From: Staphylococcus carnosus
Lineage (GTDB): Bacteria > Bacillota > Bacilli > Staphylococcales > Staphylococcaceae
Length of the DNA: 64,000 nucleotides
Direction of reading: 5' to 3'
NCBI RefSeq assembly: GCF_900458435.1
Contig: NZ_UHCT01000001.1
Span: forward strand, 1,736,001 to 1,800,000
Every line of letters begins with the position of its first letter. The first letter of the stretch is position 1. Positions 23,095-34,903 of the stretch are shown here, in pieces. The translations under genes were made by a program, and so were the position numbers. Under the pieces are notes generated by a model that worked only from the letters and a program-made list of their open reading frames with translations, was not told the DNA's origin and made no database searches.

Positions 23095-23888
23095 TTAAGC
23101 TCCCAAATAATTAAATCTGAACTCAATGCCGTCAGGTCCTTTTATCCATTTGTGTGCAGTTTCTGGGTAATGATAATCAATAAACGATAAACCATAAGTT
23201 TCAGAACTTTCCATTCGTTTCATACTCGACATCCAATGATTTACAGCCAAATGATGGTGATAACCGCCAGAAGCCATAAAAAGCGATGAGGAGTTTACAT
23301 AAGATGATTCTTCTAAACCAAAATATTTTAAATAGAAATTTTTTACTTCTTTTAATCGAATTGTTTTTAAATGCACATTTCCTATTTTTGTATCAGCAGG
23401 TAAAGCTTCCCAATCTTTATGCGTTCTCAAATTCATCAATTTAGAAGCATATAAAGGTCTTGTATCCATAATGACACGGTTTTCTTTATCATAATCCCAC
23501 GTTTCTTCTGGCAAGTCTGCATAAAATTCAAAACCGTGCCTTCTGGATCACTTAAATATAAAGAAGTACTCACATCATGTTCAGCACCATTTATCACAAT
23601 ATCTTGTTCTGTTAAATGTGCCATTAAATCTGCTAAATCAGCATGTGTCGGTAATTTAATTCCAATGTGAAATAAACCCGCTTCAGAAACTAACGGTTCT
23701 CTCCCATGATCTAATTGTCTTAATGTTATACGATGTCCTGAGTCACCTACCTCGTACTGAATCGAGGTATACGTTTCATTCATAACTGTAAATCCTAATA
23801 TATCTTCATAGAACGGTTTTAACGCTTCTTTGTCTCTGACATTTAATGTTACACCGTTCGCGTAATGATCTCGTTTGTACGCTGCCAA
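23095..23888 (-). pseudogene. Two-domain VOC dioxygenase-like gene (CatE/YfiE type), frameshifted
   Basis: Two overlapping frames together make one protein of about 264 residues of the tandem VOC family (catechol-2,3-dioxygenase/glyoxalase-like). The 5' part contains NGVTLNVRDKEALKPFYEDI and LFHIGIKLPTHADLADLM. The 3' part continues with LPEETWDYDKENRVIMDTRP and ends WIKGPDGIEFRFNYLGA. Reading VL-(E)-FYADLPEETW requires one extra base in the plus-strand run CAAAAC near 23528-23533, so a single-base deletion explains the break. The likely start is TTG at 23888, 8 nt after GGAAGGAG. The missing base could be a sequencing error in a homopolymer or a real loss. Confidence 0.85.
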
Positions 23889-24039
23889 GGTTGCAACTCC
23901 TTCCACTTATATTTATTTATTAATATTCATTTCGTTCCTTTATACACAAGTACTATTAATTATAACTACTTTTTCTATTAAATACTTCTAAGGCGCTCAT
24001 ACGTTCTATAAATAAGGTCAAATTATGCCAAAAATAAAA

Positions 24040-24081
24040 AAGAAGAACAGCATGGAAGTTACTCCAAGTTGTTCTTCTTAA
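24040..24081 (-). terminator. ileS terminator
   Basis: AAGAAGAACA and TGTTCTTCTT arms with a loop of about 20 nt, followed by TTTTTT on the minus strand just after the ileS stop. Confidence 0.88.
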
Positions 24082-24103
24082 AAAGTTTTTAAATCGATTT
24101 AAA

Positions 24104-26851
24104 TTATAAGTCAGCTACTACGCCTTGGCAACGCGGACATAAGTGGTCTAAGCCATTGACAGAACCAAGTTCAGTGCTGTAGTTCCAGCATCTTTCACAT
24201 TTTTCGCCATCAGCATGAACAACTTTAATGTCACCATAGTAATATTCATTGCCATCTTCAACTTTTTCTTCTACTTCAACTTGTGACACGATGAAGAGTT
24301 GATGTAAATTCTCAAAGTCTTTTAAGAAGTCAGCAGCATCGAAACTTTCATTACTTCCGATAATTACTTTAGCTTCTAATGATTTACCGATAACTTTATT
24401 ATTACGCGCTTCTTCTAATGCACGGTTGACATCATCACGTAATTTCATAAATGTATTCCATTTTTCAAGTAATTCTTCATCCGGTTTTACCACTTCTGGC
24501 ATATCAGCTAAATGAACACTTTCTTCTTTTACATGAGGAATGTATGACCAAACTTCTTCAGAAGTATGAGCAAGAATTGGTGCTAATAATTTAGTCATAT
24601 CGACTAAGATTTGATAAAGCACTGTTTGCATACTGCGACGTTTATGTGAATCTTGTTTTTCAATGTACAAGATATCTTTACCATAGTCTAAGTAGAAGTT
24701 ACTTAACTCAACATTGATAAAGTTTTGAACTTCTTGATAGATATTCAAGTAGTCAAAGTTATCATAGTGATTAATAATACTTTCTGTAAATTCACGTAAA
24801 CGATTCAATAAATAACGGTCTACTTCTAATAAATCAGATTCAGGAACAGCATCTGTTTCAGGATTGAAGTCATTCACATTACCTAACATGAAACGTAAAG
24901 TATTACGGATTTTACGGTAAACATCTGCAGTTTGTTTCAAAATTTCATCAGAAATACGAACATCAGAAAGATAGTCTACACTACTTACCCATAAACGTGC
25001 GATATCTGCGCCCTTTTGTTTCACGATTTGATCTGGAACGATAACGTTACCTAATGATTTACTCATTTTCTTACCTTCTCCGTCCATAACGAAACCATGA
25101 GACAATAAGAATTTATATGGTGATTGGCCGCGAGTTGCTACTGCTGTTGTAATTGAAGAGTTGAACCAACCACGATATTGGTCACTACCTTCTAAATACA
25201 AGTCAGCTGGGAATGATAATTCTGGACGTGTTTCTAATACACCGCGATGTGATGAACCAGAATCGAACCAAACGTCCATGATATCTTCTTCTTTAGTGAA
25301 TTCGCCATTCGGGCTGCCTGGATGTGTGAAGCCTTCTGGTAATAAATCTTTAGCATCACGATCGAACCAAACATTTGAACCATATTTTTCAAATAAGTTT
25401 GCTACATGATAGATTACTTCTTTATCCATGATGATGTCGCCATTTTCAGTATAGAATACTGGAAGAGGAACACCCCATACACGTTGACGTGAAATTACCC
25501 ATTCACCGCGGTCGCGAATCATGTTATAGATACGTGTTTTACCCCAATCTACTTTGAAGTTTGTATCTTCAATCGCATCTAAGATATCTTGTCTAACTTT
25601 GCTGATTGAAGCAAACCATTGTGGTGTTGCACGGAAGATAACTGGTTTTTTCGTACGCCAGTCATGTGGGTAACTATGTGTGATGAATTTTAATTTTAAA
25701 AGACTGCCATTTTCTTTAAGTAAGTCTGTTACAGCTTTATTCGCTTTGTCATAGAACATACCTTCAAATTGGCCGCCTTCTTCAGTGAAAACACCTTTAT
25801 CGTTTAATGGACTAATTACTGGCAAGTTGTATTTTTGACCTACAATATAGTCATCTTCCCCGTGTCCAGGAGCTGTATGAACGGCACCAGTACCTGCATC
25901 AGTTGTAACGTGTAAGCCGTTGATTACTAATGACACACGGTCGATAAATGGATGTTGTGTTTCAACATATTCTAATTCTTTACCAGTGAATTCTTTTTCA
26001 AGTTGGATATCTTCTTTGTCCCAACCTAATTCTTCAGCTACTTCTTCTACTAAGTCTTGGCCTACCACATATTTTTCACCGTTGACATTATATTGACCAT
26101 ATTTCAAGTCAGGGTGAACTGTGATGGCTACGTTTGAAGGTAATGTCCAAGGAGTAGTAGTCCAGATGATGAATTTCGCATCTTCATCAACGACACCTTT
26201 ACCATCTTTAACATCAAATGCAACATAGATAGATGGTGAACGTTTGTCATGGTATTCGATTTCAGCTTCTGCTAATGAAGATTCACTTGATGGTGACCAG
26301 TAAACTGGTTTTTTACCTTTATAAATCAAGCCGCGATCTGCCATTTCACCAAACAAACGAATTTGTGCAGCTTCATATTCTGGTTTTAAAGTGATATAAG
26401 GATCGTTGAAATCTCCATTTACACCTAAACGTTTAAAGTCTTTCTTTTGAATGTCGATTTGTTCTAACGCAAATTCTTCGCAGAGTTTACGGAATTCAGA
26501 AATCGGCATTTCTTTACGTTTAACACCTTTTTTAGTTAATGCTTGCTCGATTGGCAAACCATGTGTATCCCAACCAGGTACATATGGAGAATAATAACCT
26601 TGCATAGATTTATAACGTACGATAAAGTCTTTTAAGATTTTATTCAATGCATGTCCCATGTGTAAATTACCATTCGCATAAGGAGGGCCATCATGTAAAA
26701 TATATGATTCATGACCTTTGTTTTTCTCTAAAATTTTGTGATATAAATCTTGTTCGTCCCATTGTTTTTGGATTTCAGGTTCTTTTTTTGGTAACCCGCC
26801 TCGCATTGGGAAGTCTGTTTTTGGCATTAGTAACGTGTCTTTGTAGTTCAT
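24104..26851 (-). CDS. ileS: Isoleucyl-tRNA synthetase
   Basis: IleRS charges tRNA-Ile and edits misactivated valine. The 915-residue class I synthetase carries [19 protein letters not shown] (HIGH-type motif), the editing domain ([13 protein letters not shown]), the KMSKS loop in [13 protein letters not shown], and a C-terminal zinc finger CERCWNY...CPRC. This is the usual bacterial short-type IleRS with a C-terminal zinc site, not the mupirocin-resistant MupA form. ATG at 26851 fits GGAGTG 6 nt upstream better than the in-frame GTG at 26860. Expression is under a T-box leader. Confidence 0.97.
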   Translation of the reverse strand: MNYKDTLLMPKTDFPMRGGLPKKEPEIQKQWDEQDLYHKILEKNKGHESYILHDGPPYANGNLHMGHALNKILKDFIVRYKSMQGYYSPYVPGWDTHGLPIEQALTKKGVKRKEMPISEFRKLCEEFALEQIDIQKKDFKRLGVNGDFNDPYITLKPEYEAAQIRLFGEMADRGLIYKGKKPVYWSPSSESSLAEAEIEYHDKRSPSIYVAFDVKDGKGVVDEDAKFIIWTTTPWTLPSNVAITVHPDLKYGQYNVNGEKYVVGQDLVEEVAEELGWDKEDIQLEKEFTGKELEYVETQHPFIDRVSLVINGLHVTTDAGTGAVHTAPGHGEDDYIVGQKYNLPVISPLNDKGVFTEEGGQFEGMFYDKANKAVTDLLKENGSLLKLKFITHSYPHDWRTKKPVIFRATPQWFASISKVRQDILDAIEDTNFKVDWGKTRIYNMIRDRGEWVISRQRVWGVPLPVFYTENGDIIMDKEVIYHVANLFEKYGSNVWFDRDAKDLLPEGFTHPGSPNGEFTKEEDIMDVWFDSGSSHRGVLETRPELSFPADLYLEGSDQYRGWFNSSITTAVATRGQSPYKFLLSHGFVMDGEGKKMSKSLGNVIVPDQIVKQKGADIARLWVSSVDYLSDVRISDEILKQTADVYRKIRNTLRFMLGNVNDFNPETDAVPESDLLEVDRYLLNRLREFTESIINHYDNFDYLNIYQEVQNFINVELSNFYLDYGKDILYIEKQDSHKRRSMQTVLYQILVDMTKLLAPILAHTSEEVWSYIPHVKEESVHLADMPEVVKPDEELLEKWNTFMKLRDDVNRALEEARNNKVIGKSLEAKVIIGSNESFDAADFLKDFENLHQLFIVSQVEVEEKVEDGNEYYYGDIKVVHADGEKCERCWNYSTELGSVNGLDHLCPRCQGVVADL

Positions 26852-26875
26852 GTATTTCACTCCTTAAAAATATAA

Positions 26876-27110
26876 AAAAGAACTCTAAGTTCAATTAACA
26901 GGGGCGAACAACCGCGGTACCACCCTGATTAACTCAACTTAGAGTTCTCTTCATTCGTTATCATATAATTAATAAAAAGACAGTGATATAAGAATTAAAC
27001 ATATATTAGGCTCGCACCATCCCTAACTCGCTGTGTGTTCATATGTTCAGCTAATTCTCACGCGTCTGTCTCTGTGTTTGTATAAGCTTTGCGTACTTAG
27101 TTCAACATCA
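26876..27110 (-). promoter_or_regulatory. T-box riboswitch of ileS
   Basis: The minus-strand leader contains the diagnostic T-box sequence GGGTGGTACCGCGG (complement at 26912-26925). It is followed by a long terminator stem AACTCTAAGTT/AACTTAGAGTT and a U-run at 26876-26881. Upstream sequence to about 27110 holds an extended Stem I-like region including GCGAGTTAGGGATGG...GAGCC. Uncharged tRNA-Ile would stabilise the antiterminator and turn on ileS. The exact specifier codon was not resolved. Confidence 0.93.
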
Positions 27111-27117
27111 CAATGTA

Positions 27118-27735
27118 TTATTTATTTTCTTTGTTATTTTCTTCGTTTTCTGCAGCTGTTTGTTGTGCCTGTGCTTGTTCAGCTTGTTGTGCTTGTTGTT
27201 TTTCAGCTTCTGTTAAATCATTTTGATGCAAGTGTTGAACATTTTCTTCAGTCACTTGTTGAGCATCTAAATCATAATTTAACAAGTAGTCCCAATCATC
27301 ATTTTTCAATAAATCCAATTGAGCTTCAACTAACATACGAAAACGTGATCTGAAAATTTTTGATTGACGTTTCATATCTTCAGTTTGGAAAGATAAACGT
27401 CTTGCTTTTTCAATACCATCGTTAACAATACGATCTGCATCCGCATTTGCTTTATTGATGATTGCTTCTGCTTCTTTAGCTGCAGCAGCTTTAGTTTCTT
27501 GGCTTGCTGCTTGTGCTTGTACTAAAGCATCACTTACTGATTGTTGTACTTCTTTGTAAGATTTTAAATTATTTTCTTTTTCTTGAACGACAGTTTCTAA
27601 TTGTTTGTTTTGATCTTTCAAGTGTTCAATTTCTTGACTCAGTTGGCTTAAATAATCAGCAACCTCACTTGGTTCAAGACCGTTTTTAGTACGGGAAAAT
27701 TCTTTGTTTTTAATTTCACTTGGTGTAAAAGACAT
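27118..27735 (-). CDS. divIVA: Cell division initiation protein DivIVA
   Basis: DivIVA binds curved membrane at septa and poles and recruits division and segregation proteins. The 205-residue protein has the lipid-binding N-terminal domain (MSFTPSEIKNKEFSRTKNGL) and a long coiled coil (about 30-150). A low-complexity Gln/Ala-rich tail (QQAQQAEQAQAQQTA) ends in ENNKENK. The ATG at 27735 is preceded by AAGGAGGA; an upstream in-frame start would place this site inside the gene. It lies last in the ylm/div cluster, three bases plus the leader after ylmH. Confidence 0.94.
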   Translation of the reverse strand: MSFTPSEIKNKEFSRTKNGLEPSEVADYLSQLSQEIEHLKDQNKQLETVVQEKENNLKSYKEVQQSVSDALVQAQAASQETKAAAAKEAEAIINKANADADRIVNDGIEKARRLSFQTEDMKRQSKIFRSRFRMLVEAQLDLLKNDDWDYLLNYDLDAQQVTEENVQHLHQNDLTEAEKQQAQQAEQAQAQQTAAENEENNKENK

Positions 27736-27759
27736 TTGATTGTCCTCCTTAATCATACA

Positions 27760-28485
27760 CTATTTGAATAAAGTTTCATATACTATGCGCAGTTTGTCTT
27801 TCTTCGTTTTAGGACCGATTTCAGTCATTCTCGCACGGCCATGTCCTTGTATCGACAGCAAATCTCCTGATTCAAGTTGGAAATCTGGGCGTTCAATAAT
27901 GGTATGATTTACTTTGATAAGTTTCTTTTCAATATACTGTTTCGCAATTGAACGTGATTTACGAATCATTTCTTTCAGTACAACGTCTAAACGTAATGCA
28001 CTTACCGTTGCTTGATGCGTTGTCCAATTCTCTTTTGATTGTATCATATCTTGCATCGGAACTTCATGCAGTTTGACCGGCACATTTTTTATACGTTTTA
28101 ATTCTAACATTATATATGATTCAATGTTTTTTGTCAAAATAAACTGAATTTTATCGCCTACAACAATGTCTCCTAATTGATCTCTTTCAATACTCAAAGA
28201 CATGAGGGTCCCTAAAACATTGCGATGGTCTATTGTCGCAAATTTTTCAGGGTATTCTAATTCTAACAATACAAGTTCAAAATCTTCATCTTTAGGAGAA
28301 AAATATTCAGGTGATATCATAGCACGTTTGCGCTCGCTGTCAGAATTCCCTCCCTGAAATTCAAGTTTCAATTCAGGATAACTTCCGACAATAACCTCTA
28401 ATATATATTGTTCCCGCGGATCTAAAAAATTAGTTAGAACTGGAGCATAATTACGTTCTGCTTGATTAACTTTATCGAACAGCAT
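27760..28485 (-). CDS. ylmH: YlmH, S4-domain RNA-binding protein
   Basis: A 241-residue protein with an N-terminal YlmH domain and a C-terminal S4 domain (about 170-240, including RLDVVLKEMIRKSRSIAKQYIEKKLIKV). In B. subtilis YlmH has been linked to rescue of obstructed 50S subunits alongside RqcH, also encoded in this window at 5042. The family was first noted for its place in the division cluster. It is just upstream of divIVA on the same strand. Confidence 0.9.
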   Translation of the reverse strand: MLFDKVNQAERNYAPVLTNFLDPREQYILEVIVGSYPELKLEFQGGNSDSERKRAMISPEYFSPKDEDFELVLLELEYPEKFATIDHRNVLGTLMSLSIERDQLGDIVVGDKIQFILTKNIESYIMLELKRIKNVPVKLHEVPMQDMIQSKENWTTHQATVSALRLDVVLKEMIRKSRSIAKQYIEKKLIKVNHTIIERPDFQLESGDLLSIQGHGRARMTEIGPKTKKDKLRIVYETLFK

Positions 28486-28559
28486 CGTAATGACTGGTTG
28501 TTCTTCTTGTCTGAAATGTTGGTATATATCTATCTTAATTCACCTCTTTAAAATAGAAA

Positions 28560-28598
28560 AAGGTAAGCCAACAATCCTTTATGGAAGTGGCAAACCTT
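28560..28598 (-). terminator. Terminator after ylmG
   Basis: AAGGTTTGCCA pairs with TGGCTTACCTT around an 18-nt loop and leads into TTTTCT on the minus strand, so sepF-ylmG transcripts can end before ylmH. Confidence 0.75.
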
Positions 28599-28606
28599 CT
28601 TTTTGT

Positions 28607-28903
28607 TTATTTAAGTAATTGTTGTATTATCAAAGTGAATATCGCGCCAAGTCCTTTTTGGAAAAAGATAAGGACGAAAATCGCCACAAGGCTTGAGATA
28701 TCAATCATGCCGATTGGAGGTATGATTTTACGGAAAGGTGATAAGAACGGCTCATAGATACTTTGTAAAAATCTTCCGAATTTCGAACTTTGTGCGTTCG
28801 GAATCCAAGACATAAAGAAGTATACAATCATGCCATAATAATACACTTGCAGTAAAACCATTATGATATTAAAGACAATACTTAAACCTTCAACTAAACC
28901 CAT
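28607..28903 (-). CDS. ylmG: YggT-family membrane protein YlmG
   Basis: A 98-residue membrane protein with two YggT-type hydrophobic regions (VLLQVYYYGMIVYFFMSWIP and a C-terminal LVAIFVLIFFQ) and the conserved loop SIYEPFLSPFRKIIPPIG. YggT/YlmG proteins are tied to division-site assembly or osmotic and membrane homeostasis, without a defined reaction. It follows sepF by 12 bases and is in the usual ylmE-sepF-ylmG order. Confidence 0.9.
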   Translation of the reverse strand: MGLVEGLSIVFNIIMVLLQVYYYGMIVYFFMSWIPNAQSSKFGRFLQSIYEPFLSPFRKIIPPIGMIDISSLVAIFVLIFFQKGLGAIFTLIIQQLLK

Positions 28904-28915
28904 TGATTGTTACCT

Positions 28916-29545
28916 CTATTCATAATCGTATTCAGTAGATTCCATATCTTCTGTAATACTGCCAGCTACTTCTACGTTATCTGGCGTACATAAGAAAATA
29001 TCATTGCCTACGCGTTGTATATCGCCACCAATTGCATATACAGTTCCACTCAAAAAGTCGATAATGCGTTTAGCTGATACATTATCAATTCTTTGTAAAT
29101 TAACTAAAGTAGCGCGACGATTTTTTAATTCATCTGCAATATCTTGAGTATCAGAAAATACGCGTGGTTCAAACAAACACATTTTTGAACTTTCATGTAA
29201 ATTAGAAGCATTCATGTTAACCACATTCCTTGCAGTAGATTCATTCATTGGTTGATACTTCCTTTCATTGGAAGACGATTGCAATCGATTTGATTGTGTT
29301 TGGCGTTTTGGAACAGTTTTAATTGCACGCTGTCTTTCATTATATTGATGGTTATTTGATTGTTGTGAACTTTGCTGTTGTTGAGTTGGTTCGTAATAAG
29401 AATCTTGTTGTGTCGGTCTTTCTGCTTCTGGTTCAGCTTGAGCTCTCTTTGTCTTTGATTGCTGCTGATTGTCAGCAACTTCATCTTCCTCTTCTTCTAT
29501 AACAAAAAAGTTGCTAAATAGGTCTTTTAAAGCCAAGTGGCTCAC
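28916..29545 (-). CDS. sepF: Cell division protein SepF
   Basis: SepF tethers FtsZ filaments to the membrane. The 209-residue protein has the amphipathic N-terminal helix ([15 protein letters not shown]), a long Gln/Ser-rich disordered linker (about 20-105) and the conserved C-terminal SepF domain with [19 protein letters not shown] and [12 protein letters not shown]. The linker is longer and more Gln-rich than I expect for S. aureus SepF. It overlaps ylmE by four bases (ATGA type). Confidence 0.95.
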   Translation of the reverse strand: MSHLALKDLFSNFFVIEEEEDEVADNQQQSKTKRAQAEPEAERPTQQDSYYEPTQQQQSSQQSNNHQYNERQRAIKTVPKRQTQSNRLQSSSNERKYQPMNESTARNVVNMNASNLHESSKMCLFEPRVFSDTQDIADELKNRRATLVNLQRIDNVSAKRIIDFLSGTVYAIGGDIQRVGNDIFLCTPDNVEVAGSITEDMESTEYDYE

Positions 29546-30216
29546 TCCTCTTTTCCTACTAGTTTCGTACCGATTCTAACATAAGTTGCGCCTTCTTCTG
29601 TTGCAATTTCATAATCATTGCTCATTCCCATTGAAAGCTCAGTACATGGCGCATATTCTAGATTCAATTTGTTAATTTCATCTCTTTTTTCTCTTAACTG
29701 TTTAAATACTTGTCTAATTTGTGCCTCATCTTCAGTAAAAGGCGCCATTGTCATTAAACCAACCACACGAATATTTTCGTATTGGCTGAGCATTTCTATA
29801 AAATCATTTACATCATTCAATGCAATGCCATGTTTAGATTCTTCACCTGAAACATTGATTTGAACAAAACAATTAACTGGACGTGTCGCACGTTTATTAA
29901 TTTCTTTTGCTAAACTTTTGCGATCGAGTGCATGTAAATAGTCAATATCATCAACGACTTCTTTTACTTTTCTAGATTGTAAAGTTCCAATAAAATGCAT
30001 AATTGCATCATCCGGCAAAGCTTCTTTTTTTGCTTTAAAACCCTCTAAGCGGTTTTCACCGAAATTACGAATTCCTGCATCATATGCTTCTTTAGCTCGC
30101 TCTATTGTAACATATTTTGTAACGGCAATCACGTTAGGTCGTGTGTCGTTTTCAACACTTTCCAAACTTTTATTAATATTGTTGTTGATTTCTTCGAGAT
30201 TTTGTTTCACATTCAT
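29542..30216 (-). CDS. ylmE: PLP homeostasis protein YggS/YlmE
   Basis: A 224-residue pyridoxal-5'-phosphate-binding TIM-barrel protein (YggS/PROSC family) that buffers free PLP. The PLP lysine lies in VIAVTKYV near residue 33, and the family patterns [18 protein letters not shown] and [10 protein letters not shown] are visible. No enzymatic reaction is established for the family. It overlaps sepF and follows ylmD by 12 bases. Confidence 0.93.
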   Translation of the reverse strand: MNVKQNLEEINNNINKSLESVENDTRPNVIAVTKYVTIERAKEAYDAGIRNFGENRLEGFKAKKEALPDDAIMHFIGTLQSRKVKEVVDDIDYLHALDRKSLAKEINKRATRPVNCFVQINVSGEESKHGIALNDVNDFIEMLSQYENIRVVGLMTMAPFTEDEAQIRQVFKQLREKRDEINKLNLEYAPCTELSMGMSNDYEIATEEGATYVRIGTKLVGKEE

Positions 30217-30228
30217 ATTAATTACCCC

Positions 30229-31023
30229 TTACTTGTGCTGTCCGATAAATGCAAGCATACGGCCAGTCTTACTTTTTTCTACCCTATATGAGAAGAATAA
30301 GTCCAAATTCTCTGAAGTTGCATAACTAGTCACATCAATTTGTGATTCTGGAACACCTGCTTGAATTAAAAGTTGCTTGTTAGCTTCCTTTAAATCAATG
30401 CCATGTTTATCTTGACCGCGTGTTTCTATAAATTGTGTTGTATCTATCGGTAAGTTTTCAAATTTTGATTTTATATCATCATTAATTTCATAACTATTAG
30501 AAGTCGCAGGACCAATTACTACACTTAAATCATTGTAATCAAAATCGACATGTTTTAAAATCTCTTCAACGATTCTGCCGACAGTACCACGCCATCCTGC
30601 ATGCGCAAGTGCAACAAAGTGATGTTTTTTACTATAGAAATAGACAGGAACACAGTCTGCATAACACATTGTAAGTAATAAATCAGGTTCATAAGTATAT
30701 ATGCCATCTACACCATAAAGATCATCCGTCAATGCATCAATATTTGTATTGCCATCTTCTTTAGTAACCTCTACTACCTTTGTTTCGTGTGTTTGAATCG
30801 GAAATACCCATTGCTCTCTAGGATAGCCTATTAATTCAGCTAATTGCTCTTGATGATGGGTCACATTTTCGCTCTTGTCGTCGATATATCTTGCCATATT
30901 AAAGGCATTTTCAGGATAATCGCTCACTCCATCTTCACGTGTCGTAAAACCTAGCATTATATTATCTCTTGAAGCATTTGTATGTTCTAAGTAGTGCGGT
31001 TTTTTAATAAATTGTTCTGGCAT
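30229..31023 (-). CDS. ylmD: YlmD / PgeF-type multicopper polyphenol oxidase-fold protein
   Basis: A 264-residue DUF152 (YfiH/PgeF) protein. Relatives hydrolyse aberrant peptidoglycan stem peptides in E. coli or act on purine nucleosides; the activity here is not known. Zinc-site residues lie in [12 protein letters not shown] (Cys), [14 protein letters not shown] (His) and the preceding TH motif IQTHETKV. It starts after the ftsZ terminator region, so it may have its own promoter. Confidence 0.9.
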   Translation of the reverse strand: MPEQFIKKPHYLEHTNASRDNIMLGFTTREDGVSDYPENAFNMARYIDDKSENVTHHQEQLAELIGYPREQWVFPIQTHETKVVEVTKEDGNTNIDALTDDLYGVDGIYTYEPDLLLTMCYADCVPVYFYSKKHHFVALAHAGWRGTVGRIVEEILKHVDFDYNDLSVVIGPATSNSYEINDDIKSKFENLPIDTTQFIETRGQDKHGIDLKEANKQLLIQAGVPESQIDVTSYATSENLDLFFSYRVEKSKTGRMLAFIGQHK

Positions 31024-31127
31024 GATTCATCTCTCCCATAATTTGGTATCTGCCAATTTTAATATCTTTCTTAATTCCATAGTAAAGTGAAATGTACGAT
31101 TCTTCAAATAACTATAAATATAAAAAT

Positions 31128-31156
31128 GTCATCAGACCATTCAATCTGATGACACT
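31128..31156 (-). terminator. Terminator after ftsZ
   Basis: Perfect 10-bp stem TGTCATCAGA/TCTGATGACA with an 8-nt loop, followed by TTTTTA on the minus strand. It separates ftsAZ from ylmDE-sepF. Confidence 0.85.
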
Positions 31157-31252
31157 TTTGTTATTGTTCTCACTAGACCACTCGATGACCTGTTGCATCT
31201 AATCTTGCGTGATACTTATTATTGATTGCTCAATGCAAACCTAATAGAGAAA

Positions 31253-32425
31253 TTAACGTCTAGTTCTTCTTGAACGTCTTTCTTCTCTGTTTCTAATGAA
31301 GCTTGGAATATCATCTTCTTTAGTAGTATGTGTTCTTGATTCGCTAGATGATTCTGAACTATTAGATCTTGGTGCATGGCCAATACCTTCATCATTGCTT
31401 GAAGCACCTGAAGCATTAGACGCACTTGATCCGAAACCTGTATTAGATTGTTTACGTGCATGTGTTGCTGGTTTATCTTCAAAACCTGTAGCAATTACAG
31501 TTACTACGATTTCATCTTGTAATTCAGGATTAATTACAGTACCGAAAATCATGTTTACATCTTCATCTGCTGCATCTTGTACGATGTCAGCTGCTTCTTG
31601 TGCTTCGAATAAAGATAATGACTCTCCACCTGTAATATTCATTAAGACACCTTGTGCCCCAACGATTGAAGTTTCAAGTAATGGAGATGAAATAGCTTTT
31701 TTAGCTGCTTCAACTGCACGGTTTTCACCAGATGAAACACCGATACCCATTAATGCTGAACCTTGGTTAGACATAATTGTTTTAACGTCTGCAAAGTCAA
31801 GATTAACTTCACCTGAAACAGCGATTAAGTCAGAAATACCTTGTACACCTTGACGTAGTACGTTATCTGCTTCTTTGAATGCTTCCATCATTGGCGTAGA
31901 TTTGTCAACGATATCTAATAAGCGATCGTTTGGAATCACGATTAATGTATCTACAGCTGCTTTCATTGATTCAACACCTGCAGCTGCTTGTGTTTGACGT
32001 TTACGTCCTTCAAAGCTGAATGGACGAGTTACAACACCAACAGTCAATGCGCCCATTTCTTTTGCGATTTTCGCAACAACTGGAGCAGCACCTGTACCAG
32101 TACCGCCGCCCATTCCTGCAGTTACGAATACCATATCCGCACCTTGGATAGCATCCTCGATTTGTTCACGTGATTCTTCGGCAGCTTTTTTACCGATTTC
32201 TGGGTTCGCGCCAGCACCTAAACCGCGTGTTAATTTTTCACCGATTTGGATTCTGGACTCTGCTTTAGATAAGTTCAATGCTTGACCATCTGTATTGATA
32301 GAAATAAATTCTACATTATTCATTCCATGGTCAATCATTCGGTTTACAGCGTTATTACCTCCGCCGCCAACACCGATGACTTTTAAAGTCGCTAAATGAT
32401 TAAATCCTTGTTCAAATTCTAACAT
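31253..32425 (-). CDS. ftsZ: Cell division tubulin FtsZ
   Basis: FtsZ polymerises with GTP into the Z-ring. The 390-residue protein has the tubulin signature [10 protein letters not shown] near residue 104, the N-terminal nucleotide loop [12 protein letters not shown], the T7-like [11 protein letters not shown], and a C-terminal disordered linker. The end [16 protein letters not shown] contains the conserved C-terminal peptide that binds FtsA, SepF and others. It follows ftsA by about 30 bases. Confidence 0.98.
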   Translation of the reverse strand: MLEFEQGFNHLATLKVIGVGGGGNNAVNRMIDHGMNNVEFISINTDGQALNLSKAESRIQIGEKLTRGLGAGANPEIGKKAAEESREQIEDAIQGADMVFVTAGMGGGTGTGAAPVVAKIAKEMGALTVGVVTRPFSFEGRKRQTQAAAGVESMKAAVDTLIVIPNDRLLDIVDKSTPMMEAFKEADNVLRQGVQGISDLIAVSGEVNLDFADVKTIMSNQGSALMGIGVSSGENRAVEAAKKAISSPLLETSIVGAQGVLMNITGGESLSLFEAQEAADIVQDAADEDVNMIFGTVINPELQDEIVVTVIATGFEDKPATHARKQSNTGFGSSASNASGASSNDEGIGHAPRSNSSESSSESRTHTTKEDDIPSFIRNREERRSRRTRR

Positions 32426-32454
32426 TTAAATATCCTCCTAGTTTTAATGGGCAA

Positions 32455-33903
<1,449 letters not shown>

Positions 33904-33968
33904 CTATAGTTAGTTTACAATACGTTCCTTGCGTTGTGAACTATAAACACAAGATATTCAAGACTTTT

Positions 33969-34889
33969 TTAATTATTTGTACTATTCGCTTTCAATTTGT
34001 CTTTAGAACTATCTTTTGATTGTTCATTTATTTTATTTAATGTGTTTTGAAGTTCATCTTTCGCTTTATCCTCAATAGCTGTTCCCTCACGTAATTTATC
34101 GCTGCTTTCTGAAGAAGTAGTTTTTCCTTCGTTATAAGGGATAAATGATGCACCTACGGATAAATCGATATAACCAGATTTCTTAAGATTACCGCTATCA
34201 TCTCTTTCAAGTGCTTTCGACATTTCCGGATAATATTTCAACTTGTCGGAAATCATACTGATGTTTCCGAGAACTTGAATGTTATCTTTCATGAAAAGTT
34301 TAATCTGATTTTGGTTTTCTTTATCATCTGCATACTCTACTTCTGAGATAGAGCTGCGAATATCAGGTTTCATTTCTGAAAGTGCTTGAATTATTTTTGC
34401 ACGTTTGGATTGACTGAACCCTGATATTACCGGTGCGTCTTCAGGTATTTTTTGATTATCATCCTTCAAAATATGATCATTATCCAGAACAGGATAATAT
34501 TTACCTTTTTCTTCTATCAATCCAACTAACTGATACTCAGTTACTTTGACTTCAATATCATTTGGGAATTGTCTATTAATCTCAACATTTTTAACATATG
34601 GATTCTTTTTCAATTTAGCAATTGCTTTTCCCTTGCTGAATGTATATATCTTTGTTTTTTTGTTGATATTCAAAGCCTTTTTCACTTCGCTGTTATCGAC
34701 ATGTTGTGTTCCTTTGATGCGAACTTGGTCAATCCGACTTATCGGCGTAAACATATATAATATGATCAATGCAATAAGCGCAATGAGAACACCGAATACA
34801 CTGAGTTGAATACGCCGTTGTCTTTCGCGACGCTTGCGCCGTTTTTCTTTCAGATACTCTGAATCAATCTTACGCACTTTATCTGACAC
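33969..34889 (-). CDS. divIB: Cell division protein DivIB (FtsQ)
   Basis: A 306-residue bitopic membrane protein of the divisome DivIB-DivIC-FtsL complex. A basic cytosolic N-terminus (KRRKRRERQRRIQ) precedes one transmembrane helix (about 29-49, VFGVLIALIALIILYMF). An extracellular POTRA domain follows (ISRIDQVRIKGTQHVDNSEV), then the beta domain, and a Ser/Asp/Lys-rich tail closes the protein. It lies 14 bases after murD. Confidence 0.94.
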   Translation of the reverse strand: MSDKVRKIDSEYLKEKRRKRRERQRRIQLSVFGVLIALIALIILYMFTPISRIDQVRIKGTQHVDNSEVKKALNINKKTKIYTFSKGKAIAKLKKNPYVKNVEINRQFPNDIEVKVTEYQLVGLIEEKGKYYPVLDNDHILKDDNQKIPEDAPVISGFSQSKRAKIIQALSEMKPDIRSSISEVEYADDKENQNQIKLFMKDNIQVLGNISMISDKLKYYPEMSKALERDDSGNLKKSGYIDLSVGASFIPYNEGKTTSSESSDKLREGTAIEDKAKDELQNTLNKINEQSKDSSKDKLKANSTNN

Positions 34890-34903
34890 GTTTATTCACA
34901 TCC

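Noticed and set aside
24020..24084. Tiny ORF of 18 codons before the ileS terminator (plus strand)
   Set aside because: It consists mostly of the terminator stem and has no ribosome binding site.
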